43,391 nucleotides of DNA from Cloacimonetes bacterium UBA3541. GTDB lineage: Bacteria; Cloacimonadota; Cloacimonadia; Cloacimonadales; Cloacimonadaceae. The DNA lies in NCBI GenBank assembly GCA_002376725.1, contig DFOM01000013.1, forward strand, positions 1-43,391. The letters are read 5' to 3'. Below, in pieces: positions 37,099-43,391 of the stretch. Each line of letters opens with the position of its first letter. Position 1 is the first letter of the stretch. Position numbers and translations under genes: made by a program. Below the pieces are notes generated by a model that saw only the letters and a list, made by a program, of their open reading frames with translations, was not told where the DNA came from and searched no databases.

Positions 37099-37201
37099 CT
37101 CTCTATAGTATAATTTGTCTTAGTAACTTTTTTATTGCCTGAAAAGCAAGATTAAAAAAGATTATTTTCGTAAAGAATTATAAATTGAGGATAATGAATT
37201 T

Positions 37202-39193
37202 ATGAGGAAGATAGGATTAATTTTCAGTTTTATAGTGCTTTGTCCTTTTATGCAGGCAGAAATAGTTCAGGTAGGAAATGGAACTTTGACTAATCAGAGT
37301 TTACCGATTGAATCTTACCGCTCTTATAGTTATTCTCAGCAGGTTTATCCTGCAACGCTCATTAATAGAGCCGGAAATATCAGCTCTATTTCCTTTCAAT
37401 ACTCTATTGTCAGTAATCACTTTTTACAAAATAATGGTGAATGGAAACTTTGGTTAGGTCACACTCCTCGTCAAACCTTATCAACCTTTGTTCCTATTGA
37501 TAGCTTGTTTTTGGTTTATGATGGAGTTTTAACTGAGGTGAATTTTTCTGGGAGTTTACCAGGCCAGGGTTGGCTACAAATCAATTTTCCCACACCTTTT
37601 TATTATAATGGTGAAGAAAGTTTACTTATAGCTGTAGATGAAAATAGTTATGGGGGAAGTTCTAACTCAGATGAATTTTTATGTACTGAAGCATCTGAAG
37701 TTCGGGGCATCGTCTATACTGATATAACCAATAATCCAGATCCAGCTAATCCTCCAGTTCCACCTATAGAAAACTATTTTTACGCTCGTAATTCCTATCC
37801 CAATATAAAATTAGAATTCACTAGCTATGGCTATATTCCCACTCAGCCTGTTCCAGATAATGGTGCTACAGGAGTTTCAATAAATACGGGTTTATTCTGG
37901 CAAAGTTCTGCTAATTCTTTTGACCTATATTTTGGATCAACCAGTGACAATTTATCCTTAATTGCCCAGAACTTGACCACTACAGAATGGTATCCCTATG
38001 AACCTCTTCAACTATGGCACACTTATTACTGGCAGGTTATCGCACATCAAGCAGAAAACACTTATTCTGGTCCTATCTGGTCTTTTACTACAGCAGGACT
38101 TGGCATAGGACCTCCTCAAAATCTTAGTGGATATTATATTTCCGGAAGAGTGGAATTAAACTGGGAACCTCCTCAAAATGGTAATCCTATCCTTTATCGG
38201 ATTTACAAAAATGGGAATTTCTTTGCCGTATCTTATAATCTGTTCTATCAAGATGCAGAAGTTTATGCAGGACAGACATATTACTATAATGTTAGAGCAG
38301 AAAATGCGATTGGTGAAATATCTGTCCCTTCCAACACGGTTACAATACACATACCTGAAAACATACCTAACCTTATTCTGGAAGAAAGTTTTGAGGAATG
38401 TTCTCCTTTTAGTGCAAGCATTGGTCAATGGCAGAATCTGGATATTGATTTATCTGATACCTGGAACTGGCAGGACATAGATTTTCCCGGTGAAGGTCTA
38501 GCTCACGGATGGATTTCCTTTTTCCCCTTGATGACCACTCCACCATTAACTACTATACATCCTCATAGTGGCTCAGGAATGTTAGCTTCCTTAGCCAGTA
38601 TTAATCCTCCTAACAACGATTGGCTCATTTCACCACAATTATTTTTAGGTAATAACCCTCAGCTGAAATTCTGGGCTCGCTCTCATACTATTGATTACGG
38701 TATGGAAAGATTAAAAGTTATGCTTTCTACTACTGATACCAATCTATCCCATTTTATACCCTTACACACAGGAAACTGGATTTCAGTTCCAGCAGAATGG
38801 ACAGAATATACTTTTGACTTAAGAATCTGGGAAAATCAATTGGTTTACCTGGCATTTAATTGTGTATCCTGGGACGCCTTGGCACTTTATCTGGATGATA
38901 TAATCATAACCGGAGAAGGAGGTTATGTAGAAATAAGCGATGAAGTTATATCGGATACCTACTTTAATATTTATCCCAATCCATCTTGCGGTAATTTCAT
39001 AGTTACCAGCTCAGAAAAAATTCCTTTTAATCTAGAGATTTATGATATTAGAGGTAGAAAACTGATAAGCGTTAAACAACTAACAGAATTTAAAATGGAT
39101 AAATACTTCCCAAAGCTTCCCGCTGGAATCTATCTTATTAATCTGGAATCACCAAAAGGAAATTTCCTAAGAAAAGTTGTTATTTTCCCCTAA
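37202..39193 (+). CDS. Secreted modular protein with choice-of-anchor-J domain and type-A sorting domain
   Basis: This 663-residue protein has a signal peptide (MRKIGLIFSFIVLCPFMQA). Residues 20-215 resemble the repeat module of the giant protein at 2003-8767, with shared features EWKLWLG and DPANPPVPP. Two fibronectin III-like domains follow (about 216-300 and 302-390), then a choice-of-anchor-J domain (391-580) with SINPPNNDWLISPQL and YGMERLKVMLSTT, and a C-terminal sorting domain (587-663) with YPNPSCGNF and IYDIRGRKL. The sorting signal predicts export and surface attachment or release. The partner or ligand is unknown. Confidence 0.88.
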   Translation: MRKIGLIFSFIVLCPFMQAEIVQVGNGTLTNQSLPIESYRSYSYSQQVYPATLINRAGNISSISFQYSIVSNHFLQNNGEWKLWLGHTPRQTLSTFVPIDSLFLVYDGVLTEVNFSGSLPGQGWLQINFPTPFYYNGEESLLIAVDENSYGGSSNSDEFLCTEASEVRGIVYTDITNNPDPANPPVPPIENYFYARNSYPNIKLEFTSYGYIPTQPVPDNGATGVSINTGLFWQSSANSFDLYFGSTSDNLSLIAQNLTTTEWYPYEPLQLWHTYYWQVIAHQAENTYSGPIWSFTTAGLGIGPPQNLSGYYISGRVELNWEPPQNGNPILYRIYKNGNFFAVSYNLFYQDAEVYAGQTYYYNVRAENAIGEISVPSNTVTIHIPENIPNLILEESFEECSPFSASIGQWQNLDIDLSDTWNWQDIDFPGEGLAHGWISFFPLMTTPPLTTIHPHSGSGMLASLASINPPNNDWLISPQLFLGNNPQLKFWARSHTIDYGMERLKVMLSTTDTNLSHFIPLHTGNWISVPAEWTEYTFDLRIWENQLVYLAFNCVSWDALALYLDDIIITGEGGYVEISDEVISDTYFNIYPNPSCGNFIVTSSEKIPFNLEIYDIRGRKLISVKQLTEFKMDKYFPKLPAGIYLINLESPKGNFLRKVVIFP

Positions 39194-39202
39194 GGGTTAA
39201 AA

Positions 39203-41728
39203 ATGCCTTCTTACGATATAGAAGCCTTTATTTATTCACTTCTGACAGATGAGAAATTCAGAACTCAGATAGTTGCTCAGCAGGAACTTGAACCAAAAGA
39301 TGCTATCTGGACAGATTTCCCTTCTCAGAGCAATCCTATCTTACTTTCAATGTTTGAGAAACGAGGTATAACTAAGCTCTATGCACATCAAAAAGAAGCA
39401 ATAGAAGCAGCTTTAAGGGGAGATAATGTTGTTTTAACCACAGGTGTAGCCAGCGGTAAAAGTCTCTGCTATCAATTCCCCATCCTGCAAAACTTACTAA
39501 TTTCTCCCCAAAGTAGAGCACTGCTTCTTTTTCCTACCAAAGCTTTAGCACAGGACCAAAAGCTAAAGATGCAAGAATTGATTCAGGGATTAATACAAGA
39601 AAATCCCAATATACCGCCCATCTTTTCAGGAATTTACGATGGAGATACCGAAGTTGGAGCTCGAAGAAATATTAGAAATAAATCAAATCTTATTTTTTCC
39701 AATCCAGATATGCTACATCTAGCAATTTTACCCAATCATACTCTTTGGAGTAACTTTTTTGCCAATTTGAAATGGATAATTCTGGATGAGGTTCATATCT
39801 ATAGGGGAGTATTTGGTTCCCATTTTGCCAATGTAATACGTCGTTTGAAAAGAATTTGTGATTTTTATGGAAGTTCTCCTAATTTTATCTGCACTTCTGC
39901 TACGATTGCTAATGCAAAAGAACTAACGGAGATATTACTGGAAGAACCTGTTCATCTGGTAGATAAGGATTATTCACCTCATAGCAAAAGGGATTTTTTT
40001 ATAGTTAATCCCCCTATCGTAGATTATGTTTTAGGGATTAGAAGAAGTGCTTTAATGGAATCTACTATCTTAGCTAAACGATGGTTGCAGTATAAAGGAC
40101 AAGCTATTCTTTTTTGCGGCTCTAGACGAAGTGTTGAAATAGTGTATCTTTATCTGAGTAAAGATGAAAGATATAAAGATATGATAAGAAGTTATAGAAG
40201 CGGATATTTAGCTGAACATAGAAGAGAAATAGAAAAAGATTTTAGAGAAGGAAAAGTAAATCTGGTCATTTCTACCAATGCATTAGAATTGGGAATAGAT
40301 ATAGGTGGATTGGATGCTGTTTTTATGAATACCTATCCTGGTACAATAGCTGCCACTCGTCAGCAAGCGGGAAGAGCGGGAAGAAAAAATAATACAGCAC
40401 TTGCTATTCTAATTGCTGGAGCTAATCCATTAGACCAATACATTTGCCAGCATCCAGAATATATCTTTGAAAACAATCCGGAAAATGCCCTCATCTCTCC
40501 AGATCATTCTGAAATATTACAAAGTCAACTTTTATGCGCCATACAAGACCTTGCCTTGATGGAAAATGAAGGGTTTGGGAGTCTGGGAACTGAGCATATT
40601 TTCCCTTATCTGCAAATTTTGCTTCAAGAAGGTAAAATCAGAAAAGCTAGTGGACGCTATATCTGTGCTCCAGAAACCTATCCTTCTGCAGAAGTTTCTC
40701 TTCGCAATCTTTCCAGCCAGGTTGAGATTATCTCTGATAATGAAGTTATCGGAACAGTAGATTCTTCCAGTGCACTATGGATGGTGCATCCTAAGGCAAT
40801 TTATTTAGATAAAGGTGATACTTGGCAAGTTAATAACCTTGATCTGGAACATAATAAAGCTGAAGTAAAACAAGTTCAAGTAAACTATTTTACCCAGCCT
40901 ACCCGTCAAACAGTTATAGAATGCCAGAACCTCCTAAAAAAGGAAAATTGCGGTGGCGCAGATAAGTACTTTGGACTGGTAACTGTCACCACTACTATAA
41001 CGGGCTTCAAAAAGTTAAGATTTTTTACCCAAGAAGTTATAGAAAGGGTAGATCTGGATTTGCCTCCTACTAAATTAGAAACTATAGCCTGGTGGATGGG
41101 AATTTCTCCTGAAGTTGTGAATAAAGTAAAGGAACAGAGTTTATGGAATGCAGAACCCAATGACTATGGAAAAAACTGGCTAGAAATAACTAAAGTTATT
41201 AGAAAAAGAGATGGATATCGTTGTCAGCATTGTGGAGCTATAGAAAAGGATATACCACATCATATTCATCATATTATTCCCTTTCGTAAATTTGATAACC
41301 CCGAAGAAGCAAATAAACCTCATAACTTGATAACTCTATGTCCTAAATGTCATCGTTTAGCTGAATTAACCGTGCAGATACAGAATGGAATTTCAGCTAC
41401 CGGTTATCTTTTAGTTAATCTTGCACCTTTCTTTTTGATGTGTGACCGTCAAGACCTAGATGTTTTTTGTGAAGATAAATCAGTTCTAACTCAGGGCAAT
41501 CCCGTTATCCTTATTTACGATAATATTTCAGGTGGAATCGGTCTTTCTCGCAAACTTTATGACCTACACACTCAACTTCTGAAAGCAGCATTAGAACTCG
41601 TATCTAATTGTTCCTGCAAAGAAGGATGTCCTTCCTGTGTTGGACCCGTTGCAGAAAATGGCGAAGGAGCAAAAGCTTATTCTTTTGCTCTTTTAAAAGA
41701 GTTGATAGAAAGTCTACCCCATAGATAA
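39203..41728 (+). CDS. DEAD/DEAH helicase of the MrfA/Hrq1 type with an embedded HNH motif
   Basis: This 841-residue superfamily 2 helicase has Walker A GVASGKS (81-87), the DEVH box near 195-198, the SAT motif (TSATIANA), and motif VI GRAGRKNN (about 392). The DUF1998 region follows, with CGGADKYFGLVTVTTTITG and, near the end, the four-cysteine cluster CSCKEGCPSC (about 805-814), matching YprA/MrfA and fungal Hrq1. Between LPPTKLETIAWW and NLAPFFLMCDRQDL there is an extra stretch of about 60 residues (660-715) that reads CQHC, HHIHHIIPF, HNLITLCPKCH: a complete HNH nuclease pattern. MrfA acts in mitomycin C-type DNA repair; the HNH part suggests a helicase-nuclease. No mrfB-like exonuclease gene is adjacent. 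Confidence 0.9.
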   Translation: MPSYDIEAFIYSLLTDEKFRTQIVAQQELEPKDAIWTDFPSQSNPILLSMFEKRGITKLYAHQKEAIEAALRGDNVVLTTGVASGKSLCYQFPILQNLLISPQSRALLLFPTKALAQDQKLKMQELIQGLIQENPNIPPIFSGIYDGDTEVGARRNIRNKSNLIFSNPDMLHLAILPNHTLWSNFFANLKWIILDEVHIYRGVFGSHFANVIRRLKRICDFYGSSPNFICTSATIANAKELTEILLEEPVHLVDKDYSPHSKRDFFIVNPPIVDYVLGIRRSALMESTILAKRWLQYKGQAILFCGSRRSVEIVYLYLSKDERYKDMIRSYRSGYLAEHRREIEKDFREGKVNLVISTNALELGIDIGGLDAVFMNTYPGTIAATRQQAGRAGRKNNTALAILIAGANPLDQYICQHPEYIFENNPENALISPDHSEILQSQLLCAIQDLALMENEGFGSLGTEHIFPYLQILLQEGKIRKASGRYICAPETYPSAEVSLRNLSSQVEIISDNEVIGTVDSSSALWMVHPKAIYLDKGDTWQVNNLDLEHNKAEVKQVQVNYFTQPTRQTVIECQNLLKKENCGGADKYFGLVTVTTTITGFKKLRFFTQEVIERVDLDLPPTKLETIAWWMGISPEVVNKVKEQSLWNAEPNDYGKNWLEITKVIRKRDGYRCQHCGAIEKDIPHHIHHIIPFRKFDNPEEANKPHNLITLCPKCHRLAELTVQIQNGISATGYLLVNLAPFFLMCDRQDLDVFCEDKSVLTQGNPVILIYDNISGGIGLSRKLYDLHTQLLKAALELVSNCSCKEGCPSCVGPVAENGEGAKAYSFALLKELIESLPHR

Positions 41729-41784
41729 AGTTTATCGCTCTCTAAGCTATGGATTCTGACAGATTATGTTAAAGTTAGATAATT

Positions 41785-43152
41785 CTATCTCTTTGCTATT
41801 TTGGTTTCTTTCTCTCTCTTTAGTTGTTTTCTCTCTTCCCAGAGTTTATCAGCTACAGGAGCCCATCTTTGAGCTGCAAGCAAAGTCTTTGAACAAAGCT
41901 CCTCTACCGGTTCTGGTCCTTCCAATTGAGTTGAATAGGCATTAGAATGATTCACCATTTTTATCAGCATTTCTGGATTATCCAATAGAGGACAAGGACG
42001 CAAAGGATTGGAATTAAAAGGCTGATGCTTTCTATATTCTCGGAAAAGAGGTGCTTGTAAGGCTTCTAATAGAGAAACATTATGGATATTAACATTAGCA
42101 TAATGAATAAAGGCACAAGGTTCAACATCACCTGCAGCATTGATATGAAGATAGCTTCGCCCTCCAGCAATACAACCATGAGCCGTTTCTCCATCATTCC
42201 AGAAATCCAGAGCAATTAGAGGTTTGTTCTTTCTTATCTCCTGAACTCTTTTATACATATAGCCACGCTGCTCTGGAGTAGCTATAAGATCTAACTGAGC
42301 ATCCTTACCGATAGGTATATAAGTAAAGTTCCAAGCAAAACGACAACCCCGAGCTATCATCTCATCAACAAACTCATCGGAAGCTACACTTTCAGTATTA
42401 TAATGTGTGTAACAGGTAGAATAGCCAAAAAAAAGTTTGTGCTTCTTCATCAAATCCATAGCTTCTATTACTCTTTTATAACAACCATCACCTCTTCTCA
42501 TATCAGTATTTGCTTCGTTACCTTCAATGGAGAAAGCCAAAGTGAAATTACCTACTCTTCTGATATCTTCACATAACTTATCATCTACCAGAGTTCCATT
42601 AGTAAAGGCAAAGAAATAGCAATCTTGATACTTTTCACCTAGAAGGATGAGATCCTGTTTGCGAATCAATGGCTCTCCACCTGAGAAAAGGAACCAATAG
42701 ATTCCCAGTTCTCTTCCTTGTTGACAAAGAGAATCCAAAATATCATAGGAAAGATTGTGCTGTTTTCCATATTGAGCTGCCCAACAACCGGTACAATTAA
42801 GATTACAAGCACTCGTTGGGTCTATTAAAAGTGCTAGAGGAACATTGCAATCATACTTTTCTTTAATCTTATCCCGTTTGGGTCCGCCGATAAAAGCTAC
42901 ATTCACCAGGAAACATTCTGCTAATTTCTGAAGGGTTTTATTATCTACTTCCTTAAATAAATCCTCTGTAAATTTCTTCCAGACATCACTTTCGCCTATC
43001 AGAGCATCAGCTATAATGTCCATTACATCCGAATATTTGTGACCTCTATCAAGTTTTTGCACTAAAGCTACAATCTTAGAAATCTTCTTTACGGGATCAC
43101 TGGTCAAATATCTAACCAATTGGTCAACTGCTATTTGTCGTAAACCTTTCAT
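41785..43152 (-). CDS. Radical SAM protein with SPASM-like C-terminus
   Basis: This is a 455-residue radical SAM enzyme; the start at ATG 43152 is preferred because AGGAG lies eight bases upstream, while an in-frame TTG at 43158 is too close. The cluster motif CNLNCTGC provides C116, C120 and C123, and the SAM-binding GGEPL follows. After the barrel come CIAGGRSYLHINAAGDVEPCAF and a later RPCPLLDNP, which fit an auxiliary iron-sulfur cluster as in SPASM proteins. About 110 residues precede the motif and form a helical domain. The substrate is unknown; no peptide precursor gene is visible next to it. Confidence 0.88.
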   Translation of the reverse strand: MKGLRQIAVDQLVRYLTSDPVKKISKIVALVQKLDRGHKYSDVMDIIADALIGESDVWKKFTEDLFKEVDNKTLQKLAECFLVNVAFIGGPKRDKIKEKYDCNVPLALLIDPTSACNLNCTGCWAAQYGKQHNLSYDILDSLCQQGRELGIYWFLFSGGEPLIRKQDLILLGEKYQDCYFFAFTNGTLVDDKLCEDIRRVGNFTLAFSIEGNEANTDMRRGDGCYKRVIEAMDLMKKHKLFFGYSTCYTHYNTESVASDEFVDEMIARGCRFAWNFTYIPIGKDAQLDLIATPEQRGYMYKRVQEIRKNKPLIALDFWNDGETAHGCIAGGRSYLHINAAGDVEPCAFIHYANVNIHNVSLLEALQAPLFREYRKHQPFNSNPLRPCPLLDNPEMLIKMVNHSNAYSTQLEGPEPVEELCSKTLLAAQRWAPVADKLWEERKQLKREKETKIAKR

Positions 43153-43391
43153 AATCAAAACTCCTAACTATCTTATACCTAGTAAATTATTCCGTTCTCA
43201 TTATGTTTTTTAAGGTTATGGAGATAAGTTTTGTATTACTCCTTTCTTATATTTTCTTATGGTTTCTTTTATATATTTTAGTTTTATAAAGGAATTATGC
43301 AAACAAAATAATTAAATTACATCTCAATATTGAACCATTTAAAACTCATTCTATAATGCACTTATCTTAATTATAATATAATATCAAAGAT

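Noticed and set aside
41785..43152. Radical SAM/SPASM protein as part of a peptide-maturation (RiPP) system
   Set aside because: No short precursor gene, leader motif, protease or exporter was seen next to it within the window.

Overview
The window looks like a chromosomal segment of a Gram-negative, anaerobic, AT-rich bacterium, most likely of the Cloacimonadota (Candidatus Cloacimonas-like) or a close relative. Three things point there: very large secreted proteins ending in a type-A (Por/FlgD-like) C-terminal sorting domain with a YPNPFNP motif, an [FeFe]-hydrogenase maturase (HydF), and a base and codon composition rich in A+T. No rRNA or tRNA is present, so this placement is inference from protein character only.

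Positions 1-1,700 are a graveyard of insertion sequences. Remains of three unrelated transposases can be read once frameshifts and stops are allowed for: a zinc-ribbon transposase cut by the window edge, an IS630-type DDE transposase, and an IS4-like transposase C-terminus. A ~132-bp repeat in this zone recurs at 9,074-9,204, right in front of the fur promoter. From 2,003 to 8,767 a single gene encodes a 2,254-residue secreted modular protein with three tandem repeats of exactly 864 bp, followed by a strong terminator.

9,270-12,166 is an iron operon (fur-feoB-feoA) with a sequence-visible promoter and Fur-box-like operator. 12,481-15,162 is a compact operon: adenosine-specific kinase, thpR, recA, recX. 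Then come a Nif3-like gene (minus), a small outer-membrane barrel gene (plus) and a Xer-type recombinase (minus). 18,862-24,822 is a plus-strand run mixing envelope or polysaccharide genes (hexapeptide acyltransferase, Dpm1-like glycosyltransferase, Wzx-like flippase, asparagine-synthase-like enzyme) with ruvB and a secreted protein of unknown function.

24,805-31,695 is the conserved minus-strand fatty acid cluster, transcribed rpmF-plsX-fabH-fabD-fabG-acpP, a terminator with a UUCG tetraloop, then fabF-rnc-macro domain. A MFS transporter and hydF follow on the minus strand. From 35,322 a second asparagine-synthase-like gene is split by a one-base frameshift, followed by a second sorted secreted protein and an unusual MrfA/Hrq1-like helicase carrying an HNH nuclease motif. 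A radical SAM/SPASM-like gene on the minus strand closes the window.

The most unusual items are the HNH motif inside the DUF1998 part of the helicase, two asparagine-synthase homologues that both lack the catalytic Cys2, the exact-period tandem duplication in the giant surface protein, the FeoB with degenerate G4/G5 motifs, and the decayed transposon zone with a repeat shared with the fur promoter region. I did not find a CRISPR array, a recognisable defence island or a prophage.
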